7,533 bases of DNA from Chlamydiota bacterium (lineage in GTDB: Bacteria > Chlamydiota > Chlamydiia > Chlamydiales > Simkaniaceae), in the NCBI GenBank assembly GCA_021772295.1, contig JAJFMG010000183.1:1-7533 (forward strand), written 5' to 3'. How positions within the stretch are numbered: the first letter of the stretch is position 1; each line of letters begins with the position of its first letter. Positions 1-6,549 of the stretch are shown piece by piece. Both the position numbers and the translations under genes were made by a program. The notes under the pieces were generated by a model. The model did not search any database and was not told the origin of the DNA. It worked only from the letters and a program-made list of their open reading frames with translations.

Positions 1-560
1 TCTTTTAGGGGGTTTTCCCCTTTAAGATTAATCCCAAAGATTGCCTTTAAGTGATTTTGTTTGCTAAGAGGCTCTGGCTTGGAATTCACTTCTTTATTGA
101 GGTGAATAGCTAAATCAGGAATCACTATAGGTGTATCTTGAAAGTGAAGAAGTTTTTTTTGTATCTTATCTGATTTGGTTTTATAAATTGCAATGCCTGC
201 TAGGTGCAGATCTCGATTCAGATATGAGCGAAGAATTGGGCCACCATATACTTCTGTATTTAATAGGCCCATCCCATGAGATTCCTCATATGCATTTGGT
301 TTTAGCTTTAAGGCAGGGGAGTCAGTATGAGATAAAAAGATAACGGCTTTTTTAATTTTTCCTTTTGGTGTCTTCACTGAAAGCAGGGAGCCACTTCGCT
401 CGATGTAGTAGTCTTTAGAGGTTGCAATATCCCAACTTTTATTTTCTAACAGTGGCAGGTATTTTTTCTTTTCAAGCCGCTTTTTTATCTCCTTAACGCA
501 ATGATAGGGCGTTGGAGAGTTTTGCATAAACGAAACAAAGTCATCAATTGAGTCTGGCAT
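1..560 (-). CDS. apeB: M18 family aminopeptidase, N-terminal part (runs off the left edge)
   Basis: An open frame reads from the ATG at 560 leftwards to the window edge without a stop: 186 codons, compared with roughly 430 for a complete M18 enzyme. M18 enzymes are cytosolic dinuclear-zinc metallo-aminopeptidases (aspartyl aminopeptidase / aminopeptidase 2 type) that remove N-terminal residues, often acidic, from peptides. Seen in order: SPTPYHCV at residues 15-22 (family SPSPFHAV), SHTDSPALKLKP at 77-88 with zinc ligand His78, TEVYGGPILRSYLNRDLHLAG at 102-122, and IPDLAIHLN at 147-155. These match the family signature closely. The remaining zinc ligands and the catalytic Glu lie outside the window. 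The start follows AAGGGA by 4 bases, a short-spaced possible Shine-Dalgarno site, and the TAG of the upstream serS-like frame ends one base before the ATG, so translational coupling is possible. The family call is secure. The symbol is by analogy, and substrate preference cannot be read from this half. Confidence 0.93.
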   Translation of the reverse strand, partial: MPDSIDDFVSFMQNSPTPYHCVKEIKKRLEKKKYLPLLENKSWDIATSKDYYIERSGSLLSVKTPKGKIKKAVIFLSHTDSPALKLKPNAYEESHGMGLLNTEVYGGPILRSYLNRDLHLAGIAIYKTKSDKIQKKLLHFQDTPIVIPDLAIHLNKEVNSKPEPLSKQNHLKAIFGINLKGENPLK

Positions 561-561
561 C

Positions 562-738
562 CTATCCCTTTGGCTTGATTACATCTACACCTATATACTT
601 TTGCAAAGGTTTTGGAACAAGTGAAGATCGATTTTTTTTTGTCTGTTGGATGAACTCTGAAATTGCAAAAAGATGAAAACAATCTCTTGTGAGATCTGAG
701 TTTGTCAAAAGTGCGTAAACAAGTTGGTCATCAGTAGA
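562..738 (-). pseudogene. Decayed serS 3'-end copy (open frame ending in a SerRS C-terminal tail)
   Basis: Between serS and the aminopeptidase, an open minus-strand frame of about 58 codons runs from just after a TGA (739-741) to a TAG (562-564). Its last 20 or so residues contain LVPKPLQKYIGVDVI, identical to the C-terminus of the adjacent seryl-tRNA synthetase, then end KPKG instead of NPLT. At DNA level 46 of 47 bases (575-621) match the serS end (814-860). Upstream of that block the match collapses: only scattered identities remain, for example an Asn, an Ala, a Glu and a Gln-Gln pair at the same spacing as in motif 3 of SerRS. There is no ATG in the frame; a TTG at 708 is possible but lacks a ribosome binding site. 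The likely reading is a remnant of a tandem serS duplication or of a replaced serS copy. A small expressed ORF that captured the serS tail is less likely. Confidence 0.7.
575..621. repeat. 47-bp direct repeat, copy A (serS-tail remnant)
   Basis: This block matches 814-860 at 46 of 47 positions in the same orientation, with one substitution (T592 versus A831), at an offset of 239 bp. It encodes, on the minus strand, the same 15-residue tail as serS. Similarity stops abruptly on both sides. Confidence 0.93.
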
Positions 739-800
739 TCAACTATTGGATCCCAAACAACATTACATTTAAAAATAAATATTGTATAAAGTAATAGCTC

Positions 801-2078
801 TTAAGTTAATGGATTGATTACATCTACACCAATATACTTTTGCAAAGGTTTTGGAACAAGTACTGAGCCATCTTTTTGCTGTCCGTTTTCAAGAAGAGCT
901 ACCATAAGTCTTGATGTTGCAAGCCCAGATCCATTTAAGGTGTGTAGAAATGTATTTTTGCCATCTTTATTCTTATATCTGATTTTAGATCTACGAGCTT
1001 GGAAATCTGTGCAATTAGACACAGAGGAGACTTCATAGTACCTGTCTTGCCCTGGAAGAAACACTTCAATGTCAACTGTTTTTGCAGCTTGGAAGGACAT
1101 GTCACCTGTGACAAGCAACATATTGCGATAATGCAGGTCAAGACCTTGTAGAATCGATTCAGCGCTTGCCATCATCATATCAAAAATTTTATCGCTTTGT
1201 TCTGGCGTCGTTAAGCAAAACATCTCTACTTTATTGAACTGGTGGACTCTGATGAGACCTCTTTCTTGAGAGCCTGCAGCGCCAGCTTCTCTTCTAAAGC
1301 AGGGCGTATAGGAGACGTATTTGAGAGGAAGTTCTTCTTCCTTAAGAATTTCATCCATATGAAGACCATTGAGAACGGTTTCAGAAGTTGGAATCATGTA
1401 AAGATCATAGTGCTCATCTTTGATCTTAAATTGTTGATCATCAAATTTAGGAAGTTGGCCAGATCCATACATCGTTTCAGGTTTAGTAAGATGGGGAACC
1501 ATCCATTGCATAAATCCGTTATTGATGTGGGTTTCCAGCATATACTGAATGAGCGCAAATTCGAGTCTCGCACCAAGATTTTTGTAGATAGGAAATCCAC
1601 TTCCAGAAATTTTTGAGCCTCTTTTAAAATCAAAGAGATCTAGCTTTTCGTTAAGCTCTAGGTGGTTCTTAAAGGGGAAATCAAATTCTCGTTTTTTTCC
1701 ATAAGAGGAGAGTTCTACATTATCTGCTGGATCTAAAGATACTTTGATTCCATCAAAAGGGATGTTTGGAAGATAAGAGAGCTTGTCTTTGAGTTCGTAT
1801 TCGATACTTGTAATTTCATGATCCATTTGCGTGATCTGATCTGAGACAGTGCTCATCTCTTCCACTTGTGAAGATGCATCTTCTTGTTTTCTTTTTTTTA
1901 GTCCGATCTCCTTAGACACTTTATTGCGTTTAGCTTTGAGCTCTTCAACCAGAGTAAGAAGTGAGCGGTGTTTAGAATCGAGCTCTATAATTGAAGAAAG
2001 AGATACCTTTGGATCTTTCGTTTGTAGTTTTGTTTCAATTGCTTTTTGATGTTCTCGAATGAGTCGGATGTCTAGCAT
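801..2078 (-). CDS. serS: Seryl-tRNA synthetase
   Basis: A cytosolic class II aminoacyl-tRNA synthetase that charges tRNA-Ser (and tRNA-Sec where present) with serine using ATP. It is 425 residues long, normal for the bacterial enzyme. The N-terminal MLDIRLIREH is the family start, followed by the long antiparallel coiled-coil tRNA-binding arm at about residues 25-105. The catalytic core shows LGARLEFALI (168-177, motif 1 region), SGQLPKF (206-212), the TSE serine-binding loop (231-233), motif 2 from FRREAGAAG to HQFNKVE (261-285), SSVSNCTDFQARR (351-363) and motif 3 LNGSGLATSRLMVALLEN (381-398). The start at 2078 is chosen because AGGGAG lies 6 bases upstream and it matches the family. The frame stays open for 32 more codons, but that extension is non-homologous and hydrophobic. 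The gene lies 132 bases downstream of the hydrolase and may share its transcript. A TATAAA (2151-2156) could be a -10 box but has no good -35. Confidence 0.98.
   Translation of the reverse strand: MLDIRLIREHQKAIETKLQTKDPKVSLSSIIELDSKHRSLLTLVEELKAKRNKVSKEIGLKKRKQEDASSQVEEMSTVSDQITQMDHEITSIEYELKDKLSYLPNIPFDGIKVSLDPADNVELSSYGKKREFDFPFKNHLELNEKLDLFDFKRGSKISGSGFPIYKNLGARLEFALIQYMLETHINNGFMQWMVPHLTKPETMYGSGQLPKFDDQQFKIKDEHYDLYMIPTSETVLNGLHMDEILKEEELPLKYVSYTPCFRREAGAAGSQERGLIRVHQFNKVEMFCLTTPEQSDKIFDMMMASAESILQGLDLHYRNMLLVTGDMSFQAAKTVDIEVFLPGQDRYYEVSSVSNCTDFQARRSKIRYKNKDGKNTFLHTLNGSGLATSRLMVALLENGQQKDGSVLVPKPLQKYIGVDVINPLT
814..860. repeat. 47-bp direct repeat, copy B (inside serS 3' end)
   Basis: This is the partner of 575-621. 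It encodes the C-terminal tail LVPKPLQKYIGVDVI of SerRS and is taken as the source copy because it sits in the intact gene. Confidence 0.93.
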
Positions 2079-2084
2079 GTTTTT

Positions 2085-2090
2085 CTCCCT
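2085..2090 (-). promoter_or_regulatory. serS ribosome binding site (AGGGAG)
   Basis: AGGGAG lies 6 bases upstream of the ATG at 2078. It decides the start in favour of MLDIRLI over the longer frame that opens at 2174. Confidence 0.85.
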
Positions 2091-2210
2091 TGTCAATGCA
2101 TGAAAAAAGAGTAACAAAACAAAAAGAAAAATGGGATCGTTTTTCGTACTTTTATAATCTTTTGGAGGTCTCAATGAGTCAGAGAGTGTAAACTATTTTT
2201 TTGTGTAGAT

Positions 2211-3038
2211 TCAGCTCAAATTGAATTTGTTTGACAGTTGATCAATTATAATCGATTGCGTCTCTGCTGCAATTAATACACCTCCATGAGCATAACCTTC
2301 AATGGTGTGTGGCGAATTAGTCTCGGGTACATGAACAGAGCCAGCTGGTACAATACCATCATTACTTCCTCTAATGGTAATCAAATGCGTTTGATTTGGA
2401 AATAACTCCATTCTTTCGTAAGTTTGCTGAATTTCAGGAATGATGTCTTCGCAAAAGAAATAAAATGGATTATCTAGATATTTAAGTCGTCCTGCAATAT
2501 TTATAAACGATCTGATGGCAACACTCGGGTCTAGGTCTCGACTCCAAATATATTTTGCAGCTGAGATAGCGCCGGAGGAATGGCCGATAAGTGTGACATC
2601 TATGCCTTCTGCGCCCATTGCCATGCATTGCTCTTTAATATGGGTGATTATATCTTTAATTTCTTGCGTTGGAACACTATTTTTCTCTGTTTTAGTAAGA
2701 GCAAAGCTATATACATTGTTGATGCCAGCCTCTTGAAGATTTTGAGCAATATTTAAGAAGCAATGAGGGCCTCCACCGTCACCTGGCAACAATAACACTA
2801 TACTCGCTCTATTTGACTCTAGTGTAGGGATTTTAGGGTTTAGGCCATAAATATGGGGGTTCCATTTGTAGTAGAAGTAGTTTATCACAGAAAATATGAC
2901 AAAAGAGATGTCTTTGATGAATATTTCATAAATTACTTGGCATACCTGATTTAACCTAGCAAAAAGGCCCTGTTCTCTAATCCCTTTATTTTGAGAGGAT
3001 TGAGTAGAGGGGAGGTGGTTTGGAATTTGTGATGACAT
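2211..3038 (-). CDS. Alpha/beta hydrolase, probably membrane-associated
   Basis: A 275-residue protein of the alpha/beta hydrolase fold, probably an esterase, lipase or thioesterase; the substrate is unknown. The nucleophile elbow is GHSSG at 152-156 (Ser154), preceded by a typical strand (DVTLI). A glycine-rich LLPGDGGG at 83-90 sits where the oxyanion-hole loop is expected. Asp227 in RGSNDGIVP and His251 in GYAHGGV have the order and spacing of a complete Ser-Asp-His triad. The N-terminus is unlike a simple soluble hydrolase: residues 1-20 are rich in Ser, Gln and Asn, and residues 36-58 form a hydrophobic, aromatic-rich stretch that could be a membrane anchor. The start at 3038 has AAGG 8 bases upstream and a strong promoter about 37 bases upstream. 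It is divergent from the UPF0158 gene and co-directional with serS. The fold is certain; the specific function is not recognised. Confidence 0.88.
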   Translation of the reverse strand: MSSQIPNHLPSTQSSQNKGIREQGLFARLNQVCQVIYEIFIKDISFVIFSVINYFYYKWNPHIYGLNPKIPTLESNRASIVLLLPGDGGGPHCFLNIAQNLQEAGINNVYSFALTKTEKNSVPTQEIKDIITHIKEQCMAMGAEGIDVTLIGHSSGAISAAKYIWSRDLDPSVAIRSFINIAGRLKYLDNPFYFFCEDIIPEIQQTYERMELFPNQTHLITIRGSNDGIVPAGSVHVPETNSPHTIEGYAHGGVLIAAETQSIIIDQLSNKFNLS

Positions 3039-3074
3039 GTAATTTACCTTAATTTTCTCTTATTCCGTTCCATA

Positions 3075-3103
3075 ATTATACATGAAAATTATTATTTTCT
3101 CAA
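3075..3103 (-). promoter_or_regulatory. Sigma70-type promoter for the alpha/beta hydrolase
   Basis: Read on the minus strand: -35 TTGAGA (3103-3098), a 17-base spacer, then a perfect -10 TATAAT (3080-3075). The predicted transcript start is near 3068, giving a 5' leader of about 30 bases before the ATG at 3038. It may also serve serS, since no better promoter was found between the two genes. Confidence 0.75.
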
Positions 3104-3118
3104 TAATTGCGACAATTA
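3104..3118. promoter_or_regulatory. Inverted repeat abutting the -35 box (possible operator)
   Basis: TAATTG, a 3-base CGA spacer, then CAATTA form a perfect 6-bp inverted repeat immediately upstream of the hydrolase -35 element. The position suits an activator or repressor site, but short palindromes arise easily in AT-rich DNA. Confidence 0.35.
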
Positions 3119-3178
3119 ATTAATTTAATTATCAATGAAATAATAAGATTGTGTATGTCATTGCAAACAAGTGAGCTA

Positions 3179-3200
3179 GGTAACTTTTTCGAAGGTTATT
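3179..3200 (+). other. Hairpin with a UUCG-type loop
   Basis: TAACTTT (3181-3187) pairs with AAGGTTA (3192-3198), including one G-U pair, around a TTCG tetraloop. Two more G-U pairs can extend it to 3179-3200. It is followed by GGTGAAAGTCCGG (3201-3213). It lies upstream of the rightward promoter candidate, so it may not be in the UPF0158 transcript. No T-run follows, so it is not a terminator. Confidence 0.4.
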
Positions 3201-3230
3201 GGTGAAAGTCCGGATTATTATAGGTCAAGA

Positions 3231-3258
3231 TTAGTTTTGAGGGGACACTCTATATGAT
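3231..3258 (+). promoter_or_regulatory. Candidate promoter for the UPF0158 / E1 cluster
   Basis: TTAGTT (3231-3236), a 16-base spacer, then TATGAT (3253-3258). The -10 matches five of six consensus bases; the -35 is poor. A second possible -10, TAAAAT at 3310-3315, has no acceptable -35 at 17 bases. The true start point is uncertain. Confidence 0.3.
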
Positions 3259-3315
3259 ATGACTTTTTTTAAAAGAAAAAATGTGCTACTTCTTAACGTT
3301 TGATTTTGTTAAAAT

Positions 3316-3330
3316 AGGTGGCAATCACCT
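3316..3330 (+). other. Small hairpin before the UPF0158 ribosome binding site
   Basis: AGGTG and CACCT form a perfect 5-bp inverted repeat around GCAAT. It ends 7 bases before the AAGGA (3338-3342), which itself lies 11 bases before the ATG at 3354. It could be a leader hairpin or a protein-binding palindrome; its short length keeps confidence low. Confidence 0.3.
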
Positions 3331-3353
3331 CTTGCGTAAGGAAATAATTAACT

Positions 3354-4463
3354 ATGAAGAATACTACCCCTGTAGCTCAAAACCCCCTAATTTTGAAATT
3401 TCACCGACTTTTGGAAGCTTTTGCGAAATCGGACGATGAAAGAGACTTTTATTTTGATCGAGTAGAAGGATTTTTACTTTTTGCTGATTTAGATAAATCG
3501 GAAGAAGATTTAGCGAATCTTGAAAAAGAACTGACCTCATCGAAAGAGAGGTATTGTTTAATTCCTAAAATGACATTTTATGAAACCAAGAAATTTATGG
3601 AAGGTTTTGTAAATGAAAAAGTCTATGACATCGATACAAAAGAAAAGCTACTCGATATTATTCATTCGAAAGATGCAAGAGAGAATTTTGTTGAGTTTAT
3701 CTATGATAACTTAACAGAGCTTGAAAAATGGCAAGCCTATTATCAAGAGCGCTCCCGAATTCGGATTATTGAATGGCTTCGAAACCAAGAAATCCGTTTT
3801 GTATTTGAGGAAGATTTAGATTTAGCAACTCCTGCTGTTGAAAAATTGAAAAGGTATCTTTTCGATGAAAATATTCCAAAAGATGTCATGACTTCAAGAA
3901 ACGCCGTTGTTGCCAAATCAAAAACGTATTACTCCAATGAAGCTCTGAACCCAAGACCTAAAAGGGGAAGACCTCCTAAACAAGTTGCAAAAGTTGAAGT
4001 AGAGCCTCAGTTAACAGTAGACGTTTATGTAACAATACCCGCATTAATTAGGCTCTTTCTATTTATCCCTGAGTATTCTGCGGGTCCTGTAACTTTCTCT
4101 GCAAAATTCGATACAGAAGCGCAACTGATTGCAAGTCTTCGTGGATCATCTAGAATGAAAATTGATCCAAAGCTTGAGGGTCTATCTAGAAGACTTGAGT
4201 CTCTAAGTCAGTTATCTGATCGTCTCAAGGGAGCTAAAGGACTTGGAGGTGAGGATGAAAAACTTGTTCGAGCTGTAAGTGAGAGACGTGTGAGCACAAA
4301 AGAAGATGAAACGGTTGATAAGAAGCAGGGGAAAGTTTCAGCGGTTGCAAAAGGATTTATGCCTGGTAAAACGACAGAAAAGATGGAAATGCAAAAGATG
4401 ATCAAAGAAAAGAAAAAGGCAGGGATTAAGAGAGTAGCTCAAATAAAAGGCAAGAAAACATAG
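3354..4463 (+). CDS. UPF0158-domain protein with AT-hook and basic C-terminal tail
   Basis: A 369-residue protein. Residues about 35-155 match the UPF0158 family of unknown function: a GFLLFADL strand, RYCLIPKMTFYETKKFMEGFV, a Phe-rich middle helix and a closing IIEWLRNQEIRF. The second half is different. RPKRGRPPK at 201-209 has the GRP core flanked by basic residues that defines an AT-hook, which binds the minor groove of AT-rich DNA. Residues 220-265 look like a compact strand-rich segment, 275-295 a charged helix, and about 324-369 a lysine-rich tail ending KGKKT. UPF0158 proteins known to me are short and single-domain, so the C-terminal 200 residues look like an addition. The suggestion of a nucleic-acid-binding role rests on the AT-hook and tail, not on the named domain. 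The start has AAGGA 11 bases upstream. The gene is followed after 8 bases by the fused E1 gene, so the two are very likely co-transcribed. Confidence 0.85.
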   Translation: MKNTTPVAQNPLILKFHRLLEAFAKSDDERDFYFDRVEGFLLFADLDKSEEDLANLEKELTSSKERYCLIPKMTFYETKKFMEGFVNEKVYDIDTKEKLLDIIHSKDARENFVEFIYDNLTELEKWQAYYQERSRIRIIEWLRNQEIRFVFEEDLDLATPAVEKLKRYLFDENIPKDVMTSRNAVVAKSKTYYSNEALNPRPKRGRPPKQVAKVEVEPQLTVDVYVTIPALIRLFLFIPEYSAGPVTFSAKFDTEAQLIASLRGSSRMKIDPKLEGLSRRLESLSQLSDRLKGAKGLGGEDEKLVRAVSERRVSTKEDETVDKKQGKVSAVAKGFMPGKTTEKMEMQKMIKEKKKAGIKRVAQIKGKKT

Positions 4464-4471
4464 GCTAAATT

Positions 4472-6520
4472 ATGGCAACAAGCACAATTTGTTTAGAATC
4501 ACTTCTAAAGTTAGCGAAAGAAAAATCTTTTGATAAAGATTTTTGCAAAAAGACTTTCGAAGCAATGTTGATGACTCGTCTTTTAGATGAAAAGATGATG
4601 AAGCTTGTTCGCCAAAATAAGGGTGGAACATTTCATCTTAACACAATGGGTCATGAACTTATTGGAGTAATGTCAGCCCTATCTTTGCAACCTGGAAAAG
4701 ATTGGGCATTTCCTTACTATCGTGACAGGGCCTTTGCTGTCGGCATTGGATGTACACCTGTTGATATGATCGGTGCCTTTCTTGCAAGAGATATTGGCAA
4801 TCACTCATCAGGTAGGATGATGCCAGAGCATTTTTCTCAAAAAGAGCTTCGTATCCCTTGCCAGTCAAGTGTTGTGGGATCTCAGTTTTTACAAGCTGTA
4901 GGTGTTGCAGCATCGTCTAAACTTAGAGAAACAGACGAAGTGGTTTATGTATCTGGAGGTGATGGGTCAACCTCGCAAGGGGATTTTCATGAAGCGCTTA
5001 ACTTTGCATGTATTCATAAATTGCCTGTGATTTTTGTAATTCAAGACAATGGTTGGGCTATTTCTGTTCCTGTAAAAGATCAAACTGCTGGTGGCTCGAT
5101 AGCTAAACTGGCCTCTGGTTACGAAGGTCTTTCGATTTATGATATTGATGGTTGTGATTATGAGATGTGTCAAGTCGCATTAGAAGATGCTGTCAACAAA
5201 GGTAGAGGGGGTGATGGACCATCTCTTGTTGTTGCTAAGATTCCACGAATCGGACCTCATAGTAGCTCAGATAATCAGGCTAAATATAAGTCTGAAAAGC
5301 ATCTGCAAGATGAAAAAGATAAAGATCCTATTCCTAGAATGGAAAGCTACCTACAAGAAAAAGGTGTTTTAACTCTTGATGAGATTATATCGATAAAACA
5401 GAGAATCAAGCAGGAGATAGACGATGCCACAGTTGAAGCTGACAAAATTCCATTCCCAGATCCTGATACAATTTTAGATCATGTTTTTAAAGATATTGAG
5501 ATTGAAGAGAAAATTGATGACTTGCAAGGTGAATCTGTTGTAATGGTAGACGCCCTAAATCATGCTCTTGAGGAAGAAATGGCAAGAAATGACAAAGTCA
5601 TTGTCTTTGGACAAGATGTTGCATTTGGTAAAGGTGGGGTATTTGGAATTACAGCAGGTCTTACAGATAAGTATGGAAAAAGAAGGTGTTTTAATACTCC
5701 TTTAGCAGAATCTACCATTGTTGGATTAAGTATCGGACTTTCGATGAGTGGTTTTATACCCGTTGCTGAAATTCAATTTGCTGATTATATGTGGACCTCG
5801 ATTAATCAGATCGTAAATGAGCTCTCAAGTATCCATTATAGATCTAATGGGATGTGGAATTGCCCAGTAGTTTTACGTATGCCCTATGGTGGGTATATTC
5901 AAGGCGGTCCTTACCACTCTCAGAGTGTGGAAGCATACCTGTGTCATACACCAGGGATTAAAGTGGTTATACCAAGTAATGCCTCAGATGCAAAGCGCCT
6001 ATTAAAAGCTGCTGTTAGAGATCCTAATCCTGTGATTTTTTTAGAGCATAAAGGTCTTTATCGACAAAGAGTATATTGTGCATCAAAAGAGCCATCCAAG
6101 GATTCAATATTACCACTTGGCAAAGCTAACATCGTAAAAGAAGGTTCAGATGTAACCTTAATTTCATGGGGTATGATGGCCTATATGGGCTCAGAAGTTG
6201 CTGATAAATTATCTAAAGAAGGGGTCAGCGTTGAAGTAATTGATCTTCGAACTTTAAACCCGCTTGATATGAATGCTATTCTTACATCGGTGCAAAAAAC
6301 AGGAAAATGTCTTATAGCACATGAAGCTGCATTATTTGGTGGTTTTGGAGCTGAAATCGCTGCAAGTATCGCAAAAGAAGGGTTCGAGTATTTAGATGCC
6401 CCTATCGAGCGTCTTGGCGGGGAAAATTGCCCTGTTTCTTACTGTAAAGTATTAGAGGATCGAGGTCTTCCGCAGCGAGATGATTTATACAAAAGACTCA
6501 AAGCTTTAAGCGAATACTAA
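4472..6520 (+). CDS. 2-oxoacid dehydrogenase E1, fused alpha and beta subunits (2-oxoisovalerate type)
   Basis: A 682-residue thiamine-diphosphate enzyme that decarboxylates a 2-oxoacid and passes the acyl group to lipoyl-E2 of the cytosolic dehydrogenase complex. Residues about 25-330 are the E1 alpha domain: the ThDP motif opens with GDGSTSQG at 163-170 and ends in QDNGWAIS (191-198), where family members usually have NN. RIGPHSSSD at 259-267 is the loop typical of branched-chain E1 alpha (RIGHHSTSD). Residues about 355-535 are the E1 beta pyrimidine-binding domain: NTPLAES with Glu413, PVAEIQFADYMW, and GGPYHSQSVEAY with His482. The transketolase C-terminal domain follows, about 545-675. 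The alpha-beta linker lies near 330-355. Such fusions are known in chlamydiae and Bacteroidetes. No E2 or E3 gene is in the window. The start at 4472 is 8 bases after the upstream stop with no strong Shine-Dalgarno, consistent with translational coupling. Branched-chain substrate is favoured; pyruvate is not excluded. Confidence 0.95.
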   Translation: MATSTICLESLLKLAKEKSFDKDFCKKTFEAMLMTRLLDEKMMKLVRQNKGGTFHLNTMGHELIGVMSALSLQPGKDWAFPYYRDRAFAVGIGCTPVDMIGAFLARDIGNHSSGRMMPEHFSQKELRIPCQSSVVGSQFLQAVGVAASSKLRETDEVVYVSGGDGSTSQGDFHEALNFACIHKLPVIFVIQDNGWAISVPVKDQTAGGSIAKLASGYEGLSIYDIDGCDYEMCQVALEDAVNKGRGGDGPSLVVAKIPRIGPHSSSDNQAKYKSEKHLQDEKDKDPIPRMESYLQEKGVLTLDEIISIKQRIKQEIDDATVEADKIPFPDPDTILDHVFKDIEIEEKIDDLQGESVVMVDALNHALEEEMARNDKVIVFGQDVAFGKGGVFGITAGLTDKYGKRRCFNTPLAESTIVGLSIGLSMSGFIPVAEIQFADYMWTSINQIVNELSSIHYRSNGMWNCPVVLRMPYGGYIQGGPYHSQSVEAYLCHTPGIKVVIPSNASDAKRLLKAAVRDPNPVIFLEHKGLYRQRVYCASKEPSKDSILPLGKANIVKEGSDVTLISWGMMAYMGSEVADKLSKEGVSVEVIDLRTLNPLDMNAILTSVQKTGKCLIAHEAALFGGFGAEIAASIAKEGFEYLDAPIERLGGENCPVSYCKVLEDRGLPQRDDLYKRLKALSEY

Positions 6521-6549
6521 TTTTATTGCATTGATATTTTTTCCATGGT

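Larger units (their letters stand above)
3039..3353. other. Divergent intergenic region
   Basis: This 315-base AT-rich gap separates the hydrolase (leftwards) from the UPF0158/E1 cluster (rightwards). It has no convincing coding frame and no recognisable tRNA or known riboswitch. It holds a good leftward promoter with an adjacent inverted repeat, a hairpin with a TTCG loop, a weaker rightward promoter candidate and a short hairpin just before the rightward ribosome binding site. The stretch 3119-3178 shows nothing I can name. Confidence 0.8.

Noticed and set aside
131..343. A 70-codon plus-strand frame opposite the aminopeptidase
   Set aside because: It is antisense to a strongly conserved M18 coding region and has no ribosome binding site.
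485..682. A 65-codon minus-strand frame overlapping the serS-tail copy and the aminopeptidase start
   Set aside because: It is out of frame with both recognisable coding segments and has no family resemblance; it is a shadow frame.
1242..1616. A 124-codon plus-strand frame opposite serS
   Set aside because: It is antisense to the conserved catalytic core of SerRS; the translation shows no known fold and there is no start signal.
2151..2156. A TATAAA -10 box for serS on the minus strand
   Set aside because: No acceptable -35 lies at 16-18 bases; serS may instead be read from the hydrolase promoter.
2079..2174. A 32-codon N-terminal extension of serS starting at 2174
   Set aside because: The extension is hydrophobic and low-complexity with no SerRS homology. 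The internal ATG at 2078 has AGGGAG at good spacing and gives the family's normal N-terminus.
3201..3213. RNase P RNA or cobalamin riboswitch signature
   Set aside because: Only a short motif matches. None of the other conserved regions of either RNA is present in the flanking sequence.
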